Below, one piece after another: positions 48,312 to 61,666 of a stretch of DNA of 64,000 nucleotides. Source of the DNA: Climacteris rufus (lineage: Eukaryota; Chordata; Aves; Passeriformes; Climacteridae); contig VZRZ01005957.1 in assembly GCA_013398175.1 (NCBI GenBank), positions 498 to 64,497 on the forward strand, in the 5' to 3' direction. The number at the start of each line of letters is the position of its first letter. Within the stretch, counting starts at the first letter, position 1. The notes under the pieces were generated by a model that was not told the DNA's origin, ran no database searches, and worked only from the letters and a program-made list of their open reading frames with translations. The translations under genes and the position numbers were made by a program.

Positions 48312-49254
48312 AAGCCAAGCCCACCAACAATGGTGGTAGTACCTCTGGGGCAGTGTATTTCAAAAGGGAAAAAACTGTTGCACAACCATAGCTGGGAGAG
48401 AAGAGTAAAAGAAACAACTCTGTAGAAATCAAGGTCAATGAAAAAGGAGTGAGAGGAGATGCTCCATGCACTGGGGCTGAGGTTTCCCTGCAGACCCTGG
48501 TGCAGATCACAGTGAGGTAGCTGTGTCCCTGAGTCCATGGAGGTCCACAGTGGAGCAGAAACCCACCTCCAGCTTATGGAAGGTCCCACACTGGACCAGA
48601 TGGATGCCTGAAAGAGTTTGTGACCCTCTGGAAAGCCTGTGCTTGAGCAGGCTCCTGGTTAGACCTATGGTCCCAAAGAGAGAGGAGCCCACACTGGAGC
48701 AGATTTGCTGGCAGGACTTGTGATCCCATGGAGGACCCACACAGGAGCCATTCACGAAGAACTGGTGCTCATGAGGACTCACTTTAAAGCAGCTTGTGGA
48801 GGACTGTCTGTTGTGGGAGGGACCCCACACCGGAGCAGTAGAAAAGGGTGAGGAGTCCTCCCACTGAGGAGAAAACCGTGGCAGCGACAACGTGGGAAGA
48901 CCTGACTGTGGAATAAACTGACTGCAGAATCCATTCCCTGTCCCCCACATCACTGGGAGAGAATCTGGGAATGAAATTGAGGCCTAGAAGAAGGGAGGGG
49001 TGAGGGAAAATGTCTTTTAAAAATTGGTTTTATTTCTCATTACTCCACTCTCATTTAGTTGGGGAGAAATTAAATTAATTTCCCCAAACTGAGTCTGATT
49101 CTGCCCATGATGGTAATTGGTGAGTGTTGTCTCCCTGTTCTTGTATATAACCTACAATACTTCAGTTATATATTCTCCTGTGTCCAGGTCAAGGGAAGTA
49201 GTAATGGAGCAGCTTGATGGCCACCTGGTATTTAGCCTGGGTGAACCCACCATA
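48312..49254 (+). mobile_element. Long avian ERV LTR, 5'-truncated
   Basis: The sequence follows, in order, a roughly 1-kb songbird LTR family that I recognise. It starts at an AATGGTGGTAGTACCTCTG segment. It then has an internal series of degenerate units, each ending in variants of CACACTGGAGCAG (about 48540-48840). These are followed by GTGAGGAGTCCTCCCACTGA, GGTTTTATTTCTCATTACTC, CCCATGATGGTAATTGGTGA and an end near AACCCACCATA. The terminal CA has become TA. The family's polyadenylation signal near 49062 is mutated (GAGAAATTAAATT). The 5' start is missing. No internal retroviral genes are attached, so this is a decayed LTR remnant. Confidence 0.8.
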
Positions 49255-49437
49255 GTCACTTCCTTTCTTATGCTTTTTTTTTTTTGAGCACTTGTAAGAG
49301 GTTTCAAGCTCAGTTCCCTAGTCACTGAAGACTTCTGCTTTTGCATAGGAAAAATACAAGATATATATGACAAAAGTGACTGCTTTCTCTGGCCCCATCA
49401 GTGAGTTTAGTGGTGTGTAACTTCTTGACTTTGCATG

Positions 49438-49544
49438 TATCGTGGTTTAACCCCAGCCAGTAACTCAGCGCCACATAGCAGTTCACTTTCCCCTTTCAGT
49501 GGAATGGGGAAGAGAATTGGAAGGAAACCACCACAACAACAATG

Positions 49545-49598
<54 letters not shown>

Positions 49599-49947
49599 TG
49601 CAACTAAAGCAAAATAACAAAACCTGAAAAACAAGTGATGGAAATGAAAACAGTTGCTCAACAACTGCTAGATATCCCGCACTTCCTGAGCAGTGGCCCC
49701 TCAGCAAGATTTCCCCCTGGTTTATATGCTGACCATGACATCCTGTGTTATGTCCCATCCCAGCATCTTGTGCCCTCCAGCCTCCTTGCTGACAGGGCAT
49801 CATGGGAAGCTGAAAAGTGCTTGACCTAGGTTAAGTGCAGCTCAGAAACAATGAAAACACCAGTGTGTCACCAACATTATTCTCATCTTAAATATGAAAC
49901 ACAGGACTAGAAAGAAAATTAGGCCTATTCCAGCTGGAACCAGGACA
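49438..49947 (-). mobile_element. Solo ERV LTR with flanking 5-bp near-repeat
   Basis: On the minus strand the element begins TGTCCTGGTTCCAGCTGGAA and ends with GGCTGGGGTTAAACCACGA followed by the terminus, where CA has become TA. Both ends match a common bird LTR of the ERVL/ERVK type. A TATA box (ATATAAA on the minus strand) lies at 49727-49721. Flanking bases are GCATG (49433-49437) and CCATG (49948-49952), a 4-of-5 match expected for a decayed target-site duplication. No internal region is present, so it is a solo LTR left by recombination. An AT-rich trinucleotide tract of the family has expanded (see the microsatellite entry). Confidence 0.88.
49545..49596. repeat. (TAA)n microsatellite inside the LTR
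   Basis: About 17 units of ATA/TAA, contained in the downstream half of the minus-strand LTR. The family consensus, as I recall it, has a short degenerate TTATTA run there, so this looks like an expansion after insertion. Confidence 0.95.
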
Positions 49948-50022
49948 CCATGAAAGAAAGTTAGAGGTATAACATACCCTTCCACAGCAGCCCTCTCTCA
50001 CTTTCCTGTTTTTTTTTTTTTT

Positions 50023-50047
50023 NNNNNNNNNNNNNNNNNNNNNNNNN
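50023..50047. other. Sequence gap (25 N) next to poly(T)
   Basis: Twenty-five N preceded by 14 T (50009-50022) and followed by TTTT. The missing bases are probably mostly T. Confidence 0.98.
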
Positions 50048-53000
50048 TTTTGTCCCACAGTAAAAACAAGTGCTGTCTCCTTTGCTTATATGAAAACGGA
50101 GGTGTACAGATTTTCATCAGCTTTTCAGTATACATGTGAGAGGCAAGATTCAGTGGGAAAGGTGGCATTTTTCACTGGACCCAGGTAGCGAAAGTAAGGC
50201 CTAAAAGAGCCACCAGGATCTTTAACCCAGAGTAACCATGTCATCACCATACAGTAAAGTTCACACTAAGGTCTGGAGTTGTTATGGCATTTTTTTGGTG
50301 TGAGGGCAACTGGGCACAGAGTAGATTGCTTGATCTAGCACAGCAAGGAGAGGAATACTTACATTCAAGGCTGGTTGTGCTCTCAGAGTATAAATGCTGC
50401 CTTATTTAAGAAAAGAAAACTGAACCCTCCCACCTAACTAGTAGGTCTCCTTAATATATTTTAGTTTCAATAAAACAGTGTATTTTTGTGAAGTTACTCT
50501 GTCAAGTATTCTCTCTAATTTAAATTGTCATGCCTGCTGTCACATCAAGAATACAATTACAATCCGTCCCTGTGTTGTAAGGCTAGTTCTTTCAGTATAA
50601 AAGCCTTCCCACTGGAGGCAGAGCTGTGATCACAATTAGCTCATTTGATACAAGATACAGTGATGCAGGAAAGTGACATCTTAAAAGTTCAGCCTTACAG
50701 CAGACTCCATTTTAAGGTACTTGGCTTTGAACAGGTTTTATACATAAAGGGCTTCTGTAAAACCCCTTACTTTGCTCCTTATGCTTCAGCAAAACATAAA
50801 GGAAACTGGCTAGACCTTGCAGTTTGCACTACTGGCTTTCCCGCTGTGTATGCAAAATGAAGCTTCTGGTGCAATTTTTTCCATGCTCCTTTGAATAGAG
50901 ACCTTCCACATAAAAAGCCCCCACACAAGCAAAATGGAATTATAGTCTTATGTAGCACATAGAGTATGATGGATCATTAAGTAATTTGTAAGAAGTACTA
51001 TAGCATTAATTAGAACACTTTGCTCTTTGAAAAAAAGATGGTACCAAAGCTTTTTTCCTTACAAAACCCCCAAAATAAAACTAGCAATATCAACTTCCCT
51101 AAAAGAGGAAGAGAACACACAGCATAATTGCTGAAAAGTGCAGTAAAGGAAAAAAACATAAAATAAGTAACAAAAATCTCATTGAAATTTCTTGGTTTCA
51201 GCAATTCTGTTACACTTTAAGGTGAGGAGAAAACCTCTGACTTGCAGGTATTCCCCACAGAGTCATTCAGATGCACTGCTGAGAATGAGACCAGGGATAC
51301 CTGAGGCATATGAGTCCCCCCCTACACCACCCCCAGCCACAAACCCCCTTTAGCTGGAACTAGCAGCTCCCTCTCTGCCTGAGCTGGCAAACTACAGGAA
51401 GGACCAGCCAGTCACCTGTCACAATAAATTACTATCTATCTGCTTAACTGTGACAGTCTCCAGAGGCATTTGTCCTACAATAACTAATATCAAGTAGCCA
51501 CCAAGAGGGGTAGAGTCCAGGATATGTATGTGTGAGACCCAAATATTACATAATTGGGTTGCCCTGGGTTGTCCACAGGTATAGAGAGAGAAAAGTTAAA
51601 TAGAAAAACAAGGTTCTGCCTCAGAGATATTCCTAAATGAGTGCTCAATGAAGGTGGTTACGAGTGCTTCTGCAGCTGAAAATGAAGTGGCCTTTGGGAT
51701 AAGACACAAAGAGAATATGCCGGTGACTAAGTGGTATTTTAAAAAGCCCAAGAGACTTTGCAAGGCAAATATATTCAGCCTGCATCCTAGTCATACTCTG
51801 TTTTGGGAATATTCGTCATGTGTACAGAAACATATACAGCTTCATCTGGAAGAGGCTGGCATTTTTTCATCCTTTCCCTTTCCAGCAGAGTTAGTGGCCT
51901 TGTGATTGATTTGTTACACCTCAATGCTTGCTGCTGTTAGTGACAAGTAAGACAGCCATGACTAAAGACTTTAAATCACCCGCTTTCTCTACCACCTTCC
52001 TCTGCTTAGTATTCTTCTTTCCTTTCCTAGAGATTTTCACTGGACCTTACTCCCTTTACTGGCATGTTATTTATGTCTTCTTCAGTCCACTGGGTCCACT
52101 GTCAATTCCACCGTATCTGTCCAGTGATCCACCTATGTCTTGTCATATTTCATATTTCTCTTATTTCTGCCTTTTTTTGCATACACACATTATAGACAGA
52201 TATATTTTCCTCTGCTTGTGCTCTGCCCTAAAAAGTCAAAAATAGGAAGAAAACCCAACCCACTTTACATGTTCATATCAGCACATCAGAAAAACAGCAT
52301 TTCTAAACTTGGACTCCCAGTAAAATTTATTAACTTGGGCTCAAGAGTGTACTAAGGCGGACATGCAGTTTCTTCCACACTCCAGTATGGGTAAAGACGA
52401 GTGAGCTTGCACCTGTACTGTTGCATTTGTATTTGCCTATGAGGTAATTTGTATATATGAAACCTGGACTGCTCACAGAAATCTCCCCTGAAGCAGAGAT
52501 TCTATCAGCACAGGAATATTTGCCTTTCTTGCCTTATATACACCCTAGAATAGACTAAAGCCTTTAAAATACCCTTACCCTTAAAATTGACCTCTCCCAC
52601 ATTTGTGATCACCACACTGCCAGGTCCTTTTGTGTGGTATCTCTGTCTACTGAGCCTTTGTCTTTCACAGTTATTTATTTGTTGGTTTTTCTATTAATAG
52701 TGTTTTGTTAATGTCTCAAAAAATGTTAACTTTAGGAATTACTTTCTGCTTTGTTTTTCAATATAATTTTGAAATACTTTGGATATTTTGAAATATCCTA
52801 TTTTCCAAAATCTTTACAAACCTCATCTTTGGTTTTACTATTTCAGATTTTATGGCTGCATTCTCTCTCGTTTTACTCTTTCAGTTTTGGAGTTCAGTGG
52901 CCATTGATCGCTAGGAGCTGATATTCAAAACAAATTAAAAGGTATTTTTTGCAATGTTTAGATGCAATTTTTATTGGTTGAAAGGCTGTAAAATTGTGTA

Positions 53001-56000
53001 TGATTGCAATGGTACATTTTTCTATTTAATCTGCCTTCTCACATTCTCAAAACAATATTAGGAAGGAAAAGTATGGATTGCTTTATACATGTTTTGAGGT
53101 TAAAGAACTGAACAAGTCTGTCAGGAAAAGCTGTTTCATATCTTCAGACATGCCCTGCTAATTATGCTCCATTATGTTTCATAACTTGTACACTGTGCCT
53201 TTTTTTATATACTTTCATGTGTCTCCCTTCAGTTCCCCTGATTTAACAATCGAGATAGCCAAGTGTCCTCACATCTGTCTTTTCTAAAAATCATCTCCTC
53301 AGCACATTGAAAGATTAATTCCATAATGCACACTAAAAAATACCAAAAAATTCCAGTCCTGAGACCATGATAGTATAGTATATATGACCAATAAGCACTA
53401 TTACCTGAAAAAAGCTGAGTTACATGATACAGAGAGACATAAACCTCACTACTGTTGCAGAAAGTCAGCTAATCTCAGGGCTGCTTACATCTTCTTCTGC
53501 ACACTATTTCCATGTGCATTTAGACTGCCAAGAGGAGAAGACTGCTGTAATTTATTCTGACATGGCAGACGTAGGCTCATGAAGTTATAATTAATTTCAC
53601 GTTATCACATAGTAAAACTTGCATCTTCAAAGAGCAAGGACATTTGCTGATACCCATCCAATCTAAAATTAGAGATTATATGGGCAAAGATTCTATTTAA
53701 CCAAAACCCTTTCTGGGCTTGGAAACCACCTTTTACTTATTTTACTGCCTGTAAATAGCATAGGGCTGATACAATAATAAGACATATACTTCTCTAGGTA
53801 CCTCAGGTTACATAGGTTAAATCTAAGCCTGCATTTTCAACATTTGTCTGATTGTCAAGCAAATGTAATGGTGAATTTGCCCTTCTTCCTATGAGTAATG
53901 ATTTATAATAGTGTGTTTATTATTGAGAAACTAAGGGGAGGTAAGTCCTAATTTTCATGGGAATTTTCAAGAAGTAGGCACTAAAAAGCTATGTGATTCC
54001 TCATTATTCAGAAATATTCTAGATGAACTTAAATAACTTGTCTAATCACCACTATGACTACTTTCATGCGGCAGAGGTCTGTAAAGCATGATGGCCACAG
54101 ACTTAATATGAATCCTCTAATCATCCCATGAAAATCCCCAACCAACTTTCATTGAACTGAGGATAATCAAAACACTGACAGAATTCTTTCAGTTTCTGGA
54201 CATTTGAAACACTGACAACTGATAAAATATCGGCAATACATCTAACATCAATATGCTGTTTCTGTGGCAAGACCAACTTTTTATTATTTTCTTCAGAAGA
54301 TGTAACACCTACGACAGAAGGGAAAAAAGTCAGAAATAAAACAGGGAAAGAAACAGACAGAAATAAATCAGTGTCATTCTTGTGGAAAGAAGACAAATTT
54401 ATTAGTCTAAGTACTTCTTCTTAATTCTTGAGCTTTTTCATCAGAAAATTAGACTGGTTCTGTGATTGCAGCTATTATTTATATACGTACATACAGCTTC
54501 ACTGTATTTCTATCCTCTCCCTAACTAGGGTGTCCTGGGTCTTATTCTGTTTTCTCCTCTGCTTAAAAGGTGCATGGCAAACTCCTGGGTATATTGACAT
54601 CTGAGTCAGAGTTCAATTCAAATTCAGTTACACTTGCTTAAAAATGCACATTAGTATTTGCCAAGAGTTGAAAATAGGATTGCATTCATGCTCAAATGCA
54701 CGCACGCATGGAGGGGGGGGCCCTACTTGAAGTTGGACAGGATGTTATCTTCAAAGAAGAGGGAAAAGAGAATAGTTGTTGAAAACTGGAAAACCTAGAA
54801 AAATGTCTGACAATAGAACTTCTTAGCAAAGATGAAAGTTTTACACAATAGACCTTAGTTAATGGGAAGGTTTTAGAGATTTCTGGCCATGTTAAATTCC
54901 TCCCCCACTTCCTTGGGCAGAAATCCAAAAACAACAGAGAGGTACATTGGTTGTAAGTGAATATCAAAGTAGGCTGAATTCCATGACCTCTCTGAACTCT
55001 CTAAGTACCTCTGTAGCTTGTAAACTGGAACCTGGAGTTACAAGCATCACCAGCAGTTGATACTTAGCCCTTGATCAGTTTGCAGGTAATTGGTACCAAA
55101 TCCCTGTTGATGCTGACTCCAGTGAATGCTGTATGATATTTTAAATGTCTGTGTTTACACTGTTTATTGAAAACTCTGGTAGCTTTATTCTTGTCACTTT
55201 TTTGGTTATGGTGTTTCCTGTTCTTTCACATTTATGCTGGTTGTGCTTGCATTCAAAGAGGACAATTTGAGGTGCTGCTTCCTTCTGCCTTGGCTTAGAA
55301 GTATGCAAAAATCCTGGATTATGAAAATATTTGGTTTAAAAAGTAGAAAAAGATTAAAATACAGTTACAATGTATTCAGGTTTCTTTACATTTCCTATGG
55401 GTGCTGGACTGCAGATCATGCATCCGTGGGAGATCTCATTAACTTAACATCTGCTTGTCTGACATGGTCTCTGCAGATGCATTACTAAAGCACTACAGCT
55501 GGCTGTAATCTCATGAAATACAGCAAATATACACAGTACTTTTATACTTTGCTATCCATAAAGAAATAGACCTTCAATAAAAAACACAGTTATTGTTTTA
55601 CCTCTGTAGAATTTCAACACCCATCAAGTACAGTACTTGTGGCAATTTTTTTAACTGAAGCATTATATTTTAGAAAATTTCCCAATGTTTGAACTTCATG
55701 TTAAATCCCCAAATAAACAAAGAAATCTGAAAATTTCTAGTCAATTTAAATAATGCATTTTGACAAATTCACCTTTTAAATTGTTTTACATTTTATGTAT
55801 TAAAAGCAAAGTAGTAGCTTCAAAACACAATTAAAATTGAAAATTTTCTAATTTGAAATTATGTTTGTTGACATTGTAGTCTTTCTCATAAAATAGAAAT
55901 GTCACACTTTGAAAAATATTTACATTAAATCAATAGACTTTTAATGTTTTATTTGAAAGCTGCTGAAAAAAATATTTCTCATTTGTAATTTAGGGTCATA

Positions 56001-59000
56001 GAAAAGGCGTGGTAGCTGAGGTAGTAAGTTACAGATTATATTTGACAAAGTTCTTTATAACAAAGTTTAGCTCTGCACAGGTATACTTTACACACACAAC
56101 AACAATTGCCAAATTTTCTTTCTCATTCTTTTTTTTTTGTCAGTGTGGATAGAGGTGTGAAGTTCTCTGAGGCTCCATCCAAACTGCTATCATCCGTTGT
56201 TAGAGAAACACCAAGTCCTGGAACCCAAGCTTCTTGACAAGATCCTGTCCCATCTTGTGAAAAGAAACGCAAATATGATAACGCAAACTAAGGCTTCTAC
56301 ATTCAGTGAAGATTTATTGTTTTGTGCATGAATGAGAACCTTGCCTGCAGAGAATGGTTAAGTGGTGCCTGCCAGATCTGTGATTCCATGGCACTCAGAA
56401 GCCTTTCAATTTCTTGAGCAGAATTACATTTGGGGGAAGGAAAATTTCACCTTTTATGCATTCGTTGGCCCAGATTCACAAATTTTGGTCTCAAAGTGGA
56501 CACAATCTTCAGAATAATGTAAAGTAGAGAGCAAGATTGTGTTAAAAATTAGCTTAGGTCCAAAACCACAGGCTGCTCTGCACACAGATTAGAAGTGTGG
56601 TGTGCTCTGTCTTTGAGTCTTTAGGGTTTGGTGTGTTTAATAAAGCAAAGACTCAACTGAAAATCTTCCAGTGGCAGCCACAACACATGACTATTCCCAC
56701 AGAATTCTTTGAAGTGCAGAATGCAGTACAGTCTCTGTGACAGCTTTTCCTCTCCACTGCGTTTATATTTTCTCACCTCTACCCACCATCTTATTTTATG
56801 AAAATTAGCAATCTGGAAATTTGGATATTTTCTACCTCTTTCACTAAGAAATGGCACAAAAAGGTTTTTAAAAGAGAGAGACTGAGTTTTTTTCCTTACA
56901 CTCCATTGCATGGAGTCTCCTTTTCATCAAACTGAAAAGCAAGAAAAGAAATTTAACAAGTTGTTGATGATGATGATGATTTTTATTATTATCATATGGT
57001 GTTGAATATTTTATTATCTATGAGAAAGTAGCTGTATTAGTAATATTCTTTTAGCAATAATGAGATTCTTTGCAACCTACTTTTTGGCTTTGCTTACTAA
57101 GAATTACCCCTAGTAAGCAGCGACTTCTTTCCATTACATGTGTTTAATTTTAATGTGCTCACAGGGATTAACAGCTTAACAATTGATGACAATGAAGTAT
57201 TACAACATTAAATCAAGGGTTAAATCACAGGAAAATACTAATAAAATACATCATTTGATGCATAGAGCTATATTTCAGAAATTGTATTCTCCATCTAGCA
57301 AAATTTGCCCAGTTCAGAGACATTATCGGGCTTGAAAATGATTCCTATGATTTTCTAGGACTGCTTAATTTGAACTCACATCTAGTTGTACAATGTCATA
57401 AATTACACCAACAATTGCCAAGGTCACATCAGATAGCCTTATTGCTTTTTTTATTCAAGGAGATAGTCCTTCAATGGTGAGAAATATGGTATCCAGGAAT
57501 TCCAGTTTGCCCTCATGTAATCTCCTTCACAGAGCATAACAAAGAACAATTGTGTGAAGCACAATGACCTCAGATGCTTGAAAGCTCTCAAGCTATTTAT
57601 GAATGTGGAGCAGAGAGACTAAGCATGCATTCAGGATGAGGAAACCTTGACCACAACGAGGCATTTCAGTTGTGAATTATTTTTGTATGGGGAAGCTTTA
57701 GCATAATACAAAAAGTACATGTACTGTGATAGTCAGGTCAAAGGCAACCACAAGCATTTTTGAGTTATTCTGAGAGAGAGTAATACCTCTCCAGAAGTTA
57801 GTGTGAGCAAACATGACAGGCAGGACACATGTCCTTGAGAAAATTCACATGCAACTGTGACATGTCCTTGAACACCTGCTTCAGTGGAGATCTAAACTGT
57901 TACAGAGACCTCTCCTAGAATTACTGTGGTTAAACCAGATTATTTTGATCTGTGAACTGGAAGATCTGTTTATCCAATGAAAAATAAGAACATATTATTT
58001 CTCATTGGTAAATAACCTGCCTATGTATGTGGCTTACTGTCAAGCAAGAGATTTCATCCAAATTATCCACAGGAAGTGAGCCGTAATGTGTCCATTCCCC
58101 ACACAATAGGTCCTACTGTGTCCATGATTGTGTGTGCGCATGCATGTCAATATAGCAAAATTTTCTGCAGAATGACAGGTATTGAAAAGAGAAGTTTTGG
58201 GCTGGACCAAAAGATCTGTCTGTGTTACACACATTTGCCAACTGCAGTGAAAATAAAAAAGTAGACAAAGGAACAGCATGACTTGCAGTTGTAACGATGC
58301 TTCCATGTTTTACAGCTTCTACAGCCAAATGTATTACCTTCTCTGTCGTGTGCTATGAAAAGCAACCTCTCACATCCCTTCACCCTGAAAATTTTTTCGC
58401 CACTGTGAGTTTTAAATTTAAAAAATGCTTTATTTAGTTCAGATTATCAGGAAACATGAATCACCAGGAAACTTGGCACTGAAAAGAGATAGATGCACTG
58501 AAGACCAGAAAATGTTATGGGACTGTTATACCCAGGAGCAAATGTCAGAGATTAGGAAGTGAAATAATAGATGCTTGGGAATGTCAGTCCAGAGCAGGAC
58601 AAATGTGAATACATCCTTATTCTCTTCATTAATGAGGAGTTTCCAAGAGGAGTATACTGAGGCAGCAAGGTAGATCTTATATGGAAGGACTGTGTATTAA
58701 TAAAACCAGACAAATACTAAATTCTGGAGTTACATCTCATGTAGTATTTTTTGGATTACATAAAACAAGTCTGTCATGATTTATCATGTCAAAGACATCT
58801 ACGAGAGTGCAAAAGCTCTTGAAACTATACTTGGTTGGTATAGACAATATTTAAAAATAGCATTGGAGATACTTTAGAATACATTTCAAGCTTTTGAGAG
58901 AATGTTGATTTTTGTGTGGTTCGAAGTCATTAACAAGCATGCAGTTACCAAATTCTGTTGGAGTCCTCTCTGAAGTACCATAGTTAAGTTAAGAAAGAGG

Positions 59001-59381
59001 AAGGATAATTCAGGAATGAAAGTATGAGAACAGAATCACAGCAAACTCTACCAGAGACTTTAGAATAGCATCTGCTAGTCACAATTATTATATTTCCAAT
59101 AATGGCTAGTTCAGAGTCACTCTTAACTTCACTTAGAAGCAGTGGCTATAAAGTCTTACACTCCCTCTATGTGCATCTCCATCACGGTCCTATGGGTATG
59201 TGCTTACTAGATATGATACTAGTTAATAACTTTCAAATATGGATCTCCATTCTCAACAGACAACTATCAAATTTTACTGTATTTTCAGTCTACTTCTGTA
59301 TTCTGTTTTAATCATACGGCATCCCAAAGTAAGCAGCGTGTGTTGGTCTATGGTGACTCCACCTAAGCTTTACAAGACAAA

Positions 59382-59436
59382 TACTTCTTCTTTTGTGACT
59401 TTACTTCTTCTTTTGTGACTTCTTCTTTTGTGACTT
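59382..59436. repeat. Tandem repeat, three copies of a 16-20 bp unit
   Basis: The unit ACTTCTTCTTTTGTGACTT occurs three times, the last two overlapping through a shared ACTT. Confidence 0.9.
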
Positions 59437-61650
59437 TAAATATCAAGGACACACACAGTGCAAGGATTTAAATGTTGGGAGTGTGGTCATATCTCTTATA
59501 TCTGAGAAAGGAGAAACTGCTTCTAAGGTTATACTAAGTATCATAGATACAAGATGAACAGATTGAAGAAAGGTTACTGACACCTTTATCCGTACTTATA
59601 TGCTACAATAGGTGAAACAAAATAAAAAGCAATTATGTGAAATACAGTGAAGTGCTGCTCCTGGGCATTTAATAGTTCATTGTCTGTGTTATACTGAGCT
59701 GCCAAAGACACTGACACATGAAGATGCTGAAGCAACCTGTAATCCAGATGAGCTTAATTTAAGCTATTTACTTTCCAGTAACACACATGCTGGGAAGCAA
59801 GGCCTCACCTTCTCATTTGAATTAAGGCGTGCTATAACTAAAAGTGTTAAAAAAAGTAAACTGCCATTTTCTTCTTTTCTCCTCTGAAATTGTGTGATAT
59901 TTTTCATACAGTTCTTTCTGTTGTTTCAGTTAATGCCACCAGTAAAACTTCTGACTACCTGACAAGATATTTATCTAAACAAGGTTCATATTTTATGCAT
60001 TTTATGCTGCACTGCATGCATGTTCTGCATCCTCAGAAGTCTGTTTTACAAATTCTCAAAAGAATAGGCAGATAATCATGTTAGGATATGAAGAAATGGG
60101 AAAGAAAGTTAAAGAACAAATTATTCTCTCACTGCACACTGCTTCTGCCTTTTGAAATATTATGGTCTCCATGACCACAGGATTTAGTGGATTGCACTTT
60201 TTAATAGTTCTACCCATTGGCATATGAAATTACTATTGCCCCCACTTTGTTTTGCACGGATGGATATACAGAGATCTGCACACGTAACTAAATACCTTAA
60301 TTTTGTTGGAAATGAGTAATCATAAATACCTTTGAGAACTTAGGAGTTCTTCATACAGTGTAGTTATGAACCCAAGTTAGTACTTTACCAAGGAGCTATG
60401 CTGTTTTATTCCATATAATACCAATAATTTAGAAAAATACCTTGGAAGCCTTTCTCCAGCCTGAGAGCAAGAAGCATGGCTCAGCTTATGACAACACAAT
60501 TAAATTTTCTTTCCTTAAAAGAGCAGCTGTGTCCCTGCAACTCAGTGGGAACCATCTGTGGTCCCTTCTAACCCTTGAACTGTGCTTGGGTATCTGTGAG
60601 AACATGAGCTGGTGTGGGTCAAAACTGTGCTATGGTGCATGCAAACAACTGAACAATGATTATTCCCTGGCTGTGTTTAATATGCTATTGTGGATGTAGC
60701 CAATTACAGCATCTACAAGCCTTCAAAGACATCAGTATTTGAGGAAAGAAGTAAGACTGGGAAAGTTCCCCACGTGGGGGTAGGTTTATCTGTTTTGGTC
60801 TTTGTGTATAGCACCACACCCAGACTATTTTCTGCTAAATTCTGTACAATGGCTATCATGTCTCTGTGTGCAGTGGACATGAATAGCCAAGCACCTTTCC
60901 TCTTTTCCCGCCTGCCCCTCAACACACGTACACACATTCAAACTCGGTTCTCAGGAAAAACAAAACAATTCTGTGAAACAAGCCAATTCAAAGCAATACA
61001 ATGAATCTGCCAAAATAACCTGTACAAGTGACGAAGAGGAAATTATTTCACTTTTTGCTTTATCCAGGGGGTGCTCTTGCATAGCCTGTTCACTGTACAC
61101 AACAGCTCCATTCCAGTCTCATGCAAGGCACAATTGAAAGCAGAACTAAAATCACAGTTTTGGGTAAAGGCTGTTCCAAACCCTTTGGAACCCTTTGTGT
61201 TTTCTTCCAGTCAAGAAAAACTTTTGTCCCTTTATGCTGAAGTGTTTCAAAGTACTTATTAAGGGCATACAAAAGGGTGAGGTGCAAGTCTGAAGCTGAT
61301 AACCGTGCATTTAGAAGTAAGGGCTCATAAAGAGCTGGTTATGAATGTATATTATAACTTAGTGGGTTTGATCCTATGAACCCTCACTTGACTTTTCTGA
61401 ATACTGTCAGCGTTTTCTGATTGCACTTGATTCAAACATTGTTTACATTAATTGACTCATCTGATCATCTGGATCCAGTACCTCTATTAAAAATTGAATT
61501 TATCAGATGAAATTAATCACAGGGTTGGTATTCTCTCCAAATGTCTGCATTACACTGCAGGAAATCCAGTATCCATTTAGCACCTGCACTGAGAATTGAG
61601 AGTTATCAACCTTGCCAACAAAACGGTTTTAAGAATTTTGAATAGCCACC

Positions 61651-61666
61651 AAAAAAAAAAAAAAAA
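61651..61666. repeat. Poly(A) run of 16
   Basis: A homopolymer after AATAGCCACC. No retroposed body is recognisable upstream. Confidence 0.85.

Noticed and set aside
49483..49803. Open frames with poly-Leu or poly-Tyr runs.
   Set aside because: They are translations of the (TAA)n microsatellite within an LTR.
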